The notes beneath the pieces were generated by a model that saw only the letters and a program-made list of their open reading frames with translations, made no database searches and was not told the DNA's origin. The position numbers and the translations under genes are program-made. Positions 16,610 to 23,872 of a DNA stretch of 64,000 nucleotides are shown here, in pieces. How positions within the stretch are numbered: position 1 is the stretch's first letter; the number at the start of each line of letters is the position of its first letter. The DNA is from Ornithomonoglobus_A sp045532455 (GTDB lineage Bacteria > Bacillota > Clostridia > UBA1381): positions 1-64,000 of the forward strand of contig JAZSFX010000048.1 in the NCBI GenBank assembly GCA_045532455.1, written 5' to 3'.

Positions 16610-16689
16610 GCGAAGGTGGCGGAATGGCAGACGCGCACGTTTGAGGGGCGTGTGGATTTACCGTGCCGGTTCAAGTCCGGTTCTTCGCA
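16610..16689 (+). tRNA. tRNA-Leu (anticodon GAG)
   Basis: The acceptor stem GCGAAGG pairs with TCTTCGC (one G-U). The anticodon loop TTGAGGG gives GAG, reading CUC and CUU. The variable arm is short for a leucine tRNA, and the T arm is GCCGG TTCAAGT CCGGT. CCA is not encoded. Confidence 0.92.
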
Positions 16690-16793
16690 TTATTTGTCGG
16701 AGAACTTAATAAGCTCTCCGGCAGATTATACCTAAATTTTATCATATTTTGTTTAATAAAGCAAGTATATTGATAAATTTTATAATATTTTAT

Positions 16794-16864
16794 TGCGGAA
16801 TAGTGTAAGGGTAGCACATATGACTCTGACTCATCTGGTGAGGGTTCGAATCCTTCTTCCGCAG
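16794..16864 (+). tRNA. tRNA-Gln (anticodon CTG)
   Basis: The acceptor stem TGCGGAA/TTCCGCA is perfect. The anticodon loop CTCTGAC gives CTG, reading CAG. The anticodon stem has four good pairs and one outer mismatch. CCA is not encoded. A second glutamine tRNA (TTG) is at 51.4 kb. Confidence 0.85.
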
Positions 16865-16870
16865 CTACGT

Positions 16871-16907
16871 CAGAGCAAGCTATATATCGCTTGCTCTGAT
16901 TTTTTAT
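16871..16907 (+). terminator. Terminator after tRNA-Gln
   Basis: CAGAGCAAGC (16871-16880) pairs perfectly with GCTTGCTCTG (16889-16898), followed by ATTTTTTATTT. Confidence 0.9.
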
Positions 16908-16959
16908 TTAAAAAATCAGTCTGCCTCTCCGTTGAGAATAAAAACTTTTCAAAAATATA

Positions 16960-16988
16960 TTGACAAGTTAAAAATAATGTGGTAAAAT
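16960..16988 (+). promoter_or_regulatory. Promoter of the T-box/trpB unit
   Basis: TTGACA (16960-16965) and TAAAAT (16983-16988) with a 17-base spacer, just upstream of the T-box leader. Confidence 0.88.
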
Positions 16989-16998
16989 TTCAATATAA

Positions 16999-17276
16999 AC
17001 CGTTGAGGGAGAGTAAGTAAGTTTTACCTCTTTTTCAAGAGAGAGCTATAGATGGTGTGATTATAGCGAAAAATGTAAAATCGAATGGACTCCCGAGGGC
17101 AATCAGAACAAAGCCGATGGCTTTTAGTATGTGCGACGGAGTAAGGCACTCCGTAATCAAAAGTCAGCATATGTTTGTATGTGTAAAGTGGATATAGCTA
17201 TGCTATATCAAGCCGGGTGGCACCGCAGGAATATTTTCTCCTGTCCCAGCATTTTGTGGGATAGGATTTTTTTATT
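16999..17276 (+). promoter_or_regulatory. Tryptophan T-box leader
   Basis: The T-box bulge sequence GCCGGGTGGCACCGC near 17213-17227 is canonical. The terminator that follows pairs CCTGTCCC (17242-17249) with GGGATAGG and ends in a T run near 17270. In Stem I the segment CGAATGGACTCCCGAGGG (about 17083-17100) offers the specifier TGG followed by A, for tRNA-Trp. With trpB downstream, the model is read-through when uncharged tRNA-Trp binds. There is no gene in the 465 bases between tRNA-Gln and trpB. Confidence 0.9.
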
Positions 17277-17329
17277 TTCCTATTCCAAAAATACAAATAG
17301 ATTTGTTTTAAAATGAAAGGGGAAACAAA

Positions 17330-18571
17330 ATGAACAAGTACAGAGATTTTGATAATTATTTAAAGGAAAACCCAACCAAAGACGGATACTTTGGCGAGTA
17401 TGGCGGCGCATACCTTCCCGAGAAGTTAATTCCGGCATTTAAAGAGGCAGATGACGCATATGAGGCAATTTGTCATTCTGCACAGTATATTAACGAGCTA
17501 AGAAGAATAAGAAAAGAATTTCAAGGAAGACCAACACCGGTATACCACTGCGAAAGACTTTCTAGGATATTCGGCAACTGCCAGATTTATCTAAAGAGAG
17601 AAGACCTTAATCACACAGGTGCGCACAAGTTAAATCACTGTATGGGTGAGGGCTTGCTTGCAAAGTATATGGGTAAGAAAAAGCTGATTGCCGAAACAGG
17701 CGCAGGTCAGCACGGTGTTGCTATTGCAACTGCTGCTGCATATTTCGGCATGGAATGCGACGTGTATATGGGTGAGGTTGATATCGAAAAGCAACACCCA
17801 AACGTTGTACGTATGAAAATGCTTGGTGCAAACGTAGTGCCTGTTACAAAGGGACTAAAAACACTAAAGGAAGCGGTAGACGCGGCATTTGAGGCATATC
17901 TTAACGAGTACGACAATGCAATCTATTGCATAGGCTCGGCACTTGGTCCGCACCCATTTCCAAAGATGGTAAGAGACTTCCAGTCTGTTATTGGTATCGA
18001 GGCGAGAGAGCAGTTTTTAGAAATGACAGGCATTATGCCTGATGCAGTATGCGCAAGTGTAGGCGGCGGATCAAACTCACTTGGTATGTTTGTTCCGTTC
18101 TTGGCAGATCCTGTTGAAATTTACGGAATTGAGCCTTTGGGTAAGGGCGATAGCATAGGCGACCACGCCGCAACAATGAAGTATGGAACAAAGGGCAGAA
18201 TTCACGGTTTTGACACCTATGTTCTTCAGGACGAAGATGGTGAGCCACTTCCCGTATACTCAATAGCAAGTGGACTTGACTATCCGGGTGTAGGCCCTGA
18301 GCATGCACATTTAAGAGACCTGAACAGAGTAAACTATACCACAATCTCCGACGAGGAGGCAATGGAAGCATTCTTCCTGCTTTCAAGATACGAGGGTATA
18401 ATCCCCGCAATAGAAAGTGCACACGCAGTAGCATATGCTATTAAGTATGCAAAGGAACACAAAAGTGGTTCAATACTTGCTTGTCTTTCGGGCAGAGGAG
18501 ATAAGGATATCGACTACGTTTACGAAAAATACGGTTGCGGTGAAAAGTTTAAGCTTGATTATGATATTTAA
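17330..18571 (+). CDS. trpB: Tryptophan synthase beta subunit (stand-alone)
   Basis: Condenses indole and serine to tryptophan with PLP. The 413-residue product has GYFGEYGGAYLPE, PLP lysine K100 in HTGAHK, AETGAGQHGVA and the phosphate-binding GGGSNS. The N-terminus and the overall length match TrpB1-type enzymes. No trpA or other trp gene is adjacent and a terminator follows, so it is an orphan, perhaps for indole salvage. It is controlled by its own T-box. Confidence 0.95.
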   Translation: MNKYRDFDNYLKENPTKDGYFGEYGGAYLPEKLIPAFKEADDAYEAICHSAQYINELRRIRKEFQGRPTPVYHCERLSRIFGNCQIYLKREDLNHTGAHKLNHCMGEGLLAKYMGKKKLIAETGAGQHGVAIATAAAYFGMECDVYMGEVDIEKQHPNVVRMKMLGANVVPVTKGLKTLKEAVDAAFEAYLNEYDNAIYCIGSALGPHPFPKMVRDFQSVIGIEAREQFLEMTGIMPDAVCASVGGGSNSLGMFVPFLADPVEIYGIEPLGKGDSIGDHAATMKYGTKGRIHGFDTYVLQDEDGEPLPVYSIASGLDYPGVGPEHAHLRDLNRVNYTTISDEEAMEAFFLLSRYEGIIPAIESAHAVAYAIKYAKEHKSGSILACLSGRGDKDIDYVYEKYGCGEKFKLDYDI

Positions 18572-18583
18572 TTTAATACATAA

Positions 18584-18619
18584 AAAAGACAGAAACGATT
18601 TCGTTTCTGTCTTTTGTTT
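18584..18619. terminator. Bidirectional terminator after trpB
   Basis: AAAAGACAGAAACG (18584-18597) and CGTTTCTGTCTTTT (18602-18615) form a 14-base stem with an ATTT loop. It serves trpB and the converging gene that ends at 18633. Confidence 0.9.
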
Positions 18620-18632
18620 TTGCATTTATAAA

Positions 18633-19481
18633 TTATTGGGCACTTTCTTCTGCAGGAGCTTCCTCAGCAGGAGTTTCTTCACCCTCGGGTGCTACTTCTT
18701 CTGTAGCATTCTGAGCCTCTTTTGCTGCTTCTTCCTGAGCCTTTAGAGCTTCTAACATTTTGTCTCTCTCAAATTGGTCAACAATTTGTCTTACTTCGCC
18801 CCATTTTGTTTCGCCTGTAACGTCGTCGCCAAGACCGTACTGCTCTTTAAATTGCTCAAGTGCTTCTTCACCTACGAAGTTAGCAAGTGTGGCCTGGTCT
18901 TGGGCATCGCCCCAGGTTGTTGTTTCTGTAACGTCGTCGCCAAGTTCAAGCTCTGTCTTTAGCTCGTCAACAGTCATACCGTACATTTCGGATATTGCAC
19001 TAAGCGGCATTGTGTACATTGCTGCAGATTCGTATGTGTTCTTTGGCATATCTGCAGGAAGTTGATACTTCGCAAGGAAATCTGCATAATCATAACCCAT
19101 AAGGTCAGCAACCTCTGCCACTGTTCTGCCTGTTGTATCGATATACTTTCTGTTATATTTGTTGCCTGTTAAAAGCAATACTGCAGCTACAATAAGAGCT
19201 ACAACTACTACACATATTCCGGCAATAACTGCTATCTTAGCACCGTTCCTGTTTGGAGCTTTTATAACTTCGCCCTCAACTGCTTGGGCAGGAGTATCCT
19301 GGGTAACTTCTTCAATAACTTCTTCTGCATCTTCGATAACTTCCTCAGCAGCCTCAGCTACTTCTTCAACAACGTCTTGCGTTACTTCATCTGTAACCTC
19401 TACAACTTCTTCAACTGTTTCTTCGGTTGCAGTTTCAACAACTTCTTCGTTTTCTAATTCGTTCTTATTTTCTTCACTCAT
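18633..19481 (-). CDS. Acidic membrane protein with helical repeat motifs
   Basis: The 282-residue product starts at the ATG at 19481 (ribosome site AAAGGAAAG). Its N-terminal 75 residues are Glu/Val/Thr-rich, a single transmembrane helix follows (about 88-108), then at least three related repeats with the pattern Gly-Leu/Met...Leu...Tyr-x-Leu...(T/D)-x-(T)-x-W-G, for example FKEQYGLGDDVTGETKWGEV. The C-terminus is Ala/Glu-rich. I do not recognise a function. The next gene encodes a shorter relative. Confidence 0.75.
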   Translation of the reverse strand: MSEENKNELENEEVVETATEETVEEVVEVTDEVTQDVVEEVAEAAEEVIEDAEEVIEEVTQDTPAQAVEGEVIKAPNRNGAKIAVIAGICVVVVALIVAAVLLLTGNKYNRKYIDTTGRTVAEVADLMGYDYADFLAKYQLPADMPKNTYESAAMYTMPLSAISEMYGMTVDELKTELELGDDVTETTTWGDAQDQATLANFVGEEALEQFKEQYGLGDDVTGETKWGEVRQIVDQFERDKMLEALKAQEEAAKEAQNATEEVAPEGEETPAEEAPAEESAQ

Positions 19482-19503
19482 TTTAAAACTCTTTCCTTTC
19501 TGA

Positions 19504-20091
19504 TTATTCTGCGTCTGTTTGCGCATCTTGTGATGGGGCAGGAGTTGCATTTTGCATTTCTTCCATTTTTGCTTCGATTATTGGCTCAACTTCAGACCAT
19601 AGTGTGTCCATTGTTATGCTATCGTCAAGTGAGTAGTACTCCTTTAACTGATCAAGCATTGCCTCATCGTTTTGAACCATGGATTTTACTGTCCACATAG
19701 CTTTAAAGTCTTCGTAAACAGTGTCGCTGTTTGCTTTGTCCTCAAGGTAATATTGTTTTAAAAGTTCATCAACAGTTGTTCCTGCAATAGTTGCATAGTT
19801 TGTTAATGTCATCTTATTAACAACTTCTGTTTCAGTAGAGTTCTTTGAAAGACCTGCATCCTTCAAGCTATACTTTTCGATGAATTCATCAACTGTAATA
19901 CCTTCTGTGTCTGCCATATATTCGAGAGTGGCTTCCTTTTCTCCGGTTGCAATCTGGTTATCTAAAATTTTTGTAGATGCTGTGGTGTATATTGCATACA
20001 CAGAAATACCTATAACTATAACCATAACAACTGCAAGGATTGTATTAAACAGTTTGTTGCCGGATTTGTTTTGTCCGTTATTCTTTGCCAT
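19504..20091 (-). CDS. Membrane protein with related helical repeats
   Basis: The 195-residue product has one transmembrane helix (about 15-35) and then repeats such as ITVDEFIEKYSLKD, TTVDELLKQYYLED and LKEYYSLDDSITMDTLWSEV, close in pattern to those of the downstream gene, and a short Pro/Ala tail. The two genes are 22 bases apart and clearly related. The repeat domain faces one side of the membrane. Function unknown. Confidence 0.75.
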   Translation of the reverse strand: MAKNNGQNKSGNKLFNTILAVVMVIVIGISVYAIYTTASTKILDNQIATGEKEATLEYMADTEGITVDEFIEKYSLKDAGLSKNSTETEVVNKMTLTNYATIAGTTVDELLKQYYLEDKANSDTVYEDFKAMWTVKSMVQNDEAMLDQLKEYYSLDDSITMDTLWSEVEPIIEAKMEEMQNATPAPSQDAQTDAE

Positions 20092-20127
20092 AAAGAATTT
20101 CTCCTTTCAATTTATCAACTAAATAAT

Positions 20128-20156
20128 AATATATCATTTTTTGACATAAAAATCAA
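20128..20156 (-). promoter_or_regulatory. Promoter of the repeat-protein pair
   Basis: Minus-strand TTGATT (20156-20151) and TATATT (20133-20128), 17 bases apart. Confidence 0.6.
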
Positions 20157-20183
20157 TAGCTATTTATTAATTTTTTCTTAACA

Positions 20184-21461
20184 TTAATAAATAAATTCAA
20201 ATTCAAGGTCGCCTATTCTAACTATCTGTCCTTCTTTTATGCCTTTTTCAACTAATTCTTCAATAACACCGCGCTTTAGGAGCATACGCTGGAAATACTG
20301 CAACGACTCTCTGTCTGAGAAGTTTACACTGCCGCCAACTGCCTCAATCCACGGACCTTCAACAACAAAGGTCTCATTTTCGCGACGTACACTAAAGCCT
20401 ATATCGTCCTCGAAGAATTCTTCCTCATCAATATTCATTTCCGACTCAAAAACACGGATTGGCGGTAGCTTTGAAAGCTCCTCGTAAGTTTTCAGCATAA
20501 GCTCCTTAACACCTTTTTGTGTTGCAGCACTTATTTCGAAAACAATATTTCCGCGTCTTTCCATTTCGGCAAGAAATTCGTCATAAGCCTCTTGATTTTG
20601 AATTATATCTGTTTTGTTTGCCGCAATAATCTGCGGGCGTTCCTCTAGTTCAAAATCATATTTTGATAATTCGTCGTTTATTATGTCAAAATCTTCGATT
20701 GGATTTCTGCCCTCAATAGACGATACATCAACAACGTGTATAAGTATTCTTGTTCTTTCGATATGTCGTAAAAATTCGTGGCCAAGACCTACTCCGTCGC
20801 TTGCGCCCTCTATAATACCGGGTATATCTGCTAAAACAAAGCTCTTACCACTTCCTAAATCCACAACTCCAAGGTTTGGCTCAAGAGTTGTAAAGTGGTA
20901 GTTTGCAATTTTGGGGTCCGCCTTTGTCGTTTGCGACAGGAGTGTAGATTTTCCTACATTCGGAAATCCTACAAGTCCTACGTCGGCAAGAAGTTTTAAT
21001 TCAAGAATAATTTCTCGTTCATCACCGCTTTGACCATTCTTGGCAAAGTTAGGAGTCTGGCGTACTGCAGTTGCAAAGTGCGCATTACCCCAACCGCCAT
21101 TACCGCCACGTGCAATAATAACGTCTTTTTCGGGGTCGGAAAGGTCGGCAATTATGCGGTTGCTCTGCGCATCGCGTACAATAGTACCCTGAGGTACATT
21201 TATAATAATATCCTCACCGTTTTTTCCGCGCTGTCTTTTACCACTTCCGTCTGTGCCAGAGGGTGCAACATACTTACGCTTGTAGCGGAAATCCATAAGA
21301 GTTGTCATACCCAACTTAACACGAAAAACTACATTTCCGCCTTTTCCGCCATCTCCTCCATCAGGACCTCCTGCAGCGACATACTTTTCGCGCCTGAATG
21401 ATATTGACCCATTGCCACCGTTACCGGCTTTTATGAATATTTTTGCTTTATCAATAAACAT
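20184..21461 (-). CDS. obg: Obg/CgtA ribosome-assembly GTPase
   Basis: Obg assists late 50S assembly and stress responses. The 425-residue product has the Gly-rich N-terminal Obg fold (1-158), the G domain with GFPNVGKS (165-172), DIPG (212-215) and a NKTD-type ANKTD motif, and the C-terminal OCT domain from about 340. It lies in the usual rplU-rpmA-obg order and is read from the rplU promoter or from the gap before it. Confidence 0.97.
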   Translation of the reverse strand: MFIDKAKIFIKAGNGGNGSISFRREKYVAAGGPDGGDGGKGGNVVFRVKLGMTTLMDFRYKRKYVAPSGTDGSGKRQRGKNGEDIIINVPQGTIVRDAQSNRIIADLSDPEKDVIIARGGNGGWGNAHFATAVRQTPNFAKNGQSGDEREIILELKLLADVGLVGFPNVGKSTLLSQTTKADPKIANYHFTTLEPNLGVVDLGSGKSFVLADIPGIIEGASDGVGLGHEFLRHIERTRILIHVVDVSSIEGRNPIEDFDIINDELSKYDFELEERPQIIAANKTDIIQNQEAYDEFLAEMERRGNIVFEISAATQKGVKELMLKTYEELSKLPPIRVFESEMNIDEEEFFEDDIGFSVRRENETFVVEGPWIEAVGGSVNFSDRESLQYFQRMLLKRGVIEELVEKGIKEGQIVRIGDLEFEFIY

Positions 21462-21494
21462 ATAATTTACCTCTTAGTAAAATAAAACATTAAA

Positions 21495-21554
21495 GGCGAG
21501 CCTGTCCGTAGCGCAATGCATACAAACTGCATCTGCAAATGGACCAAACCCGCC
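21495..21554 (-). other. Structured gap between rpmA and obg
   Basis: On the coding strand a G/C stem (GGCGGGTTTGGTCC near 21554-21541 with GGACAGGCTCGCC near 21507-21495, with G-U pairs and a bulge) closes an inner hairpin GCAGATGCA/TGCATTGC. The 118-base gap has no open frame. It has no T-run, so it is not a classical terminator; an mRNA processing site or a leader for obg is possible. Confidence 0.4.
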
Positions 21555-21579
21555 CCCTCTATGTTATAATCAATCTGAA

Positions 21580-21834
21580 TTAGTCAGCATAGACACTGCA
21601 TTGCTTCTTATCTCTGCCTTTTCTTTCAAATCTTACTGTTCCGTCAACCAAAGCAAATAATGTATCATCGCTGCCGATTCCTACATTGTTACCTGGATGA
21701 ATTTTTGTACCTCTTTGTCTAACAAGAATGTTTCCTGCTAAAACAAACTGACCGTCAGCTCTCTTAGCACCAAGTCTTTTGGATTCGCTATCACGACCAT
21801 TTTTTGTACTACCCATACCTTTTTTATGAGCCAT
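21580..21834 (-). CDS. rpmA: 50S ribosomal protein L27 without N-terminal extension
   Basis: L27 reaches into the peptidyl transferase centre through its N-terminus. The 84-residue product begins directly MAHKKGMGSTKNGRDS. Most Firmicutes encode L27 with an extra leader of about nine residues ending in FF that is removed by the protease Prp, encoded between rplU and rpmA. Here both the extension and prp are absent, as in Gram-negative bacteria. Confidence 0.97.
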   Translation of the reverse strand: MAHKKGMGSTKNGRDSESKRLGAKRADGQFVLAGNILVRQRGTKIHPGNNVGIGSDDTLFALVDGTVRFERKGRDKKQCSVYAD

Positions 21835-21877
21835 TTATAACACCTCATTTCCGTTAATGTGTATTAGTTTGCAAGCT

Positions 21878-22189
21878 TTATGCATTAATCTTTGTGATTT
21901 CGATTTTTGTGTAGGGTTGTCTATGACCCTTCTTAGTTCTTTCGTTCTTCTTTCTCTTCATCTTGTAAACGTAAATCTTCTTAGCCTTTCCGTTCTTAAG
22001 AACCTTAGCCTCAACTGTTGCGCCCTCTACTGTTGGAGCACCAACCTTTACGTTTTCACCGTCAGCAGTCAAAAGAATTTGATCGAATGTTACTGCTGCG
22101 CCTTCTTCAAGCTCAAGCTTTTCTACAAAAAGTGTATCACCTTCTGCAACCTTGTACTGCTTGCCGCCTGTAACGATAACTGCGTACAT
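21878..22189 (-). CDS. rplU: 50S ribosomal protein L21
   Basis: L21 binds 23S rRNA near L20. The 103-residue product begins MYAVIVTGGKQYKVAEGD and ends with a basic segment (KRKKNERTKKGHRQPYT). It starts behind GGAGGTG and is the first gene of rplU-rpmA-obg, under an L21 leader. Confidence 0.97.
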   Translation of the reverse strand: MYAVIVTGGKQYKVAEGDTLFVEKLELEEGAAVTFDQILLTADGENVKVGAPTVEGATVEAKVLKNGKAKKIYVYKMKRKKNERTKKGHRQPYTKIEITKINA

Positions 22190-22199
22190 ATCTACACCT

Positions 22200-22268
22200 C
22201 CTATTTTTTATTTGAGGACACGCTATCAAAGGTACCTTTCGGATTTATAACCCAATCTATGCGGTCGC
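22200..22268 (-). ncRNA. L21 leader (5' regulatory RNA of rplU)
   Basis: The untranslated region between the promoter and the rplU ribosome site carries the GGTACC segment and flanking stem of the kind found in the Firmicute rplU leader RNA. The identification rests on position and partial resemblance; a covariance search was not possible here. Confidence 0.6.
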
Positions 22269-22274
22269 CAAAAT

Positions 22275-22303
22275 ATTATACCATTATTTTATCGTAATGT
22301 CAA
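22275..22303 (-). promoter_or_regulatory. Promoter of rplU-rpmA-obg
   Basis: Minus-strand TTGACA (22303-22298) and TATAAT (22280-22275) with a 17-base spacer. Confidence 0.88.
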
Positions 22304-22325
22304 GTATTTTTAATAATTTTTTATC

Positions 22326-22736
22326 TTATTTTTGCGATTGCAGATATTGTTCTAAAATAAGACACGCCGCAACGGTATCCAACACGTCTTTTCGCTTTTT
22401 GCCAAAGGTGTTTGTGGCACTTAAATATCTTTTTGCCTCAGCGGAAGTTAAGCGCTCGTCCTGAAGAACAATTTCACCGTCATAAACAGTTTTTAATAAT
22501 TCCACAAACTCGTGTGTGGCATCTACCCTGAAACCCTCTGTTCCGTCCATGTTTTTAGGAAGTCCCACTACAATTTTTTCGGGCTTGTATTCGTCTATGA
22601 GAGCTTTTAGCTCGCTAATAAGTTTTTTTGAGCCTTTGTTCTGAATTGTTTTAACCCCGTTTGCCATAAAACCCAAAAGGTCTGTAACTGCAACGCCCAC
22701 ACGTGCATCACCGTAATCTATACCAAGTATCCGCAT
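22326..22736 (-). CDS. ruvX: RuvX/YqgF-type nuclease
   Basis: YqgF-family proteins have an RNase H fold; roles in 16S rRNA 5' processing and Holliday junction cleavage have been described. The 136-residue product has LGIDYGDARVGVAVTD at the N-terminus, VVGLPKNMDGTEG mid-way and the acidic residues of QDERLTSAEAKR. It lies upstream of the rplU promoter on the same strand. Confidence 0.93.
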   Translation of the reverse strand: MRILGIDYGDARVGVAVTDLLGFMANGVKTIQNKGSKKLISELKALIDEYKPEKIVVGLPKNMDGTEGFRVDATHEFVELLKTVYDGEIVLQDERLTSAEAKRYLSATNTFGKKRKDVLDTVAACLILEQYLQSQK

Positions 22737-22766
22737 TTTTTATCCTCCGATTTTTAAATTATGCTA

Positions 22767-22795
22767 ATTATATCATATCTTACAGTTTTTTTCAA
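22767..22795 (-). promoter_or_regulatory. Promoter of ruvX
   Basis: Minus-strand TTGAAA (22795-22790) and TATAAT (22772-22767), 17 bases apart. Confidence 0.75.
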
Positions 22796-22829
22796 TAGAT
22801 AATGTTATGATTTAGTTAATTAATAGTAC

Positions 22830-22858
22830 TTGACCTTATGTGTTTTATGTGCTATAAT
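22830..22858 (+). promoter_or_regulatory. Promoter of the hexapeptide-repeat gene
   Basis: TTGACC (22830-22835) and TATAAT (22853-22858) with a 17-base spacer. Divergent from ruvX. Confidence 0.8.
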
Positions 22859-22917
22859 AAAACTGTGGTTTTTATATGTATATAATTACCATAATACGAT
22901 AAGAGAGGAGGAAAAAT

Positions 22918-23574
22918 ATGGAGATTAAAAACTTGTTTTCTTTGGAAAACACTATTGCAAAATCACTTTTTGAGGGTCTTGAATATCCGTGGGAAGCACT
23001 TGGTAAAATCAAAGACTTTGTTTATGAACTGGGAAAAACATTAGACAAAGAAAAGTTTTATGAGGCAAAAGACGGGGTATGGATTGCAAAAAGTGCCAAG
23101 GTATTTGACAGTGCATATATAGATGCACCGTGCATAATAGACGAGGGTGCCGAAATAAGACATTGCGCATTTATACGCGGAAGTGCAATCATTGGTAAAA
23201 ATTCGGTTGTTGGTAACTCAACAGAGGTTAAAAACAGTATTATTTTTGATAATGTTCAGATTCCACATTATAATTATGTAGGAGATTCAATTCTCGGATA
23301 TCGCTCGCATATGGGTGCCGGCTCAATCACCTCTAACGTAAAGAGTGATAAAACACTTGTAAGCATCAAAACAAAAGATGGTAAAATACAAACAGGTCTT
23401 AAAAAGTTTGGTGCTATGGTTGGAGATAACACCGAAATCGGTTGTAACAGTGTTTTGTGTCCCGGAACGGTTTTGGGTAAAAACTGTATAGTATATCCGT
23501 TATGCCGTGTGCGTGGATACGTAGAAGAAAACTCAATTTTTAAATCAGAGGATAATATCGTTATAAAAAAATAA
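22918..23574 (+). CDS. Left-handed beta-helix (hexapeptide repeat) protein, GlmU C-domain-like
   Basis: The 218-residue product contains hexapeptide turns from about residue 55 on (AKVFDSAYIDAPCIIDEGAE, then AIIGKNSVVGNSTEV and MVGDNTEIGCNSVLCPGTV). It resembles the acyltransferase half of GlmU but has no uridylyltransferase domain. Its position before glmM suggests a role in the UDP-GlcNAc route, possibly GlcN-1-P acetylation. It starts behind AGAGGAGG. Confidence 0.8.
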   Translation: MEIKNLFSLENTIAKSLFEGLEYPWEALGKIKDFVYELGKTLDKEKFYEAKDGVWIAKSAKVFDSAYIDAPCIIDEGAEIRHCAFIRGSAIIGKNSVVGNSTEVKNSIIFDNVQIPHYNYVGDSILGYRSHMGAGSITSNVKSDKTLVSIKTKDGKIQTGLKKFGAMVGDNTEIGCNSVLCPGTVLGKNCIVYPLCRVRGYVEENSIFKSEDNIVIKK

Positions 23575-23682
23575 AAAACGGTAGTGAATATGCTTTTTGT
23601 CTTCTTAAAGGGAAAAGGGGAGACGGATTTCATATAAAAAACAAAAGACAGTGTCATAAACTCTGAGTGGCAATAACTGTTT

Positions 23683-23833
23683 AGCGCCAGACTGCAGGTG
23701 TATACATATCTGCGGTGACGAGGAAGAAAATTATCGAAGATTTCGGCGGATGTTTTCACGGTATATAGTCTTATCGTAAGGCAACATACAAAGTGTGCAG
23801 TATGTGTACATACAAAAGTGTTGTCATAGACTA
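23683..23833 (+). ncRNA. glmS-type self-cleaving ribozyme/riboswitch upstream of glmM
   Basis: The core matches the glmS ribozyme: AGCGCC at 23683-23688 with the expected cleavage point before G23684; P1 ACTGCAG (23691-23697) with CTGCGGT; GACGAGG (23717-23723); TTATCGAA and TTTCGGCGGATG (23731-23752); and a P3/P4 arm closed by TAGTCT (23766-23771) and AGACTA (23828-23833). The known class is activated by glucosamine-6-phosphate. It lies 39 bases before the glmM start rather than before glmS. The rest of the 298-base gap has no gene. Confidence 0.93.
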
Positions 23834-23872
23834 AATGATTATAGTTTTTATCACATATAAGGAGACATATAA

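Noticed and set aside
23274..23759. Minus-strand open frame over the end of the hexapeptide gene and the glmM leader
   Set aside because: It overlaps a well-supported coding gene and the ribozyme core, and has no ribosome site or recognisable domain.
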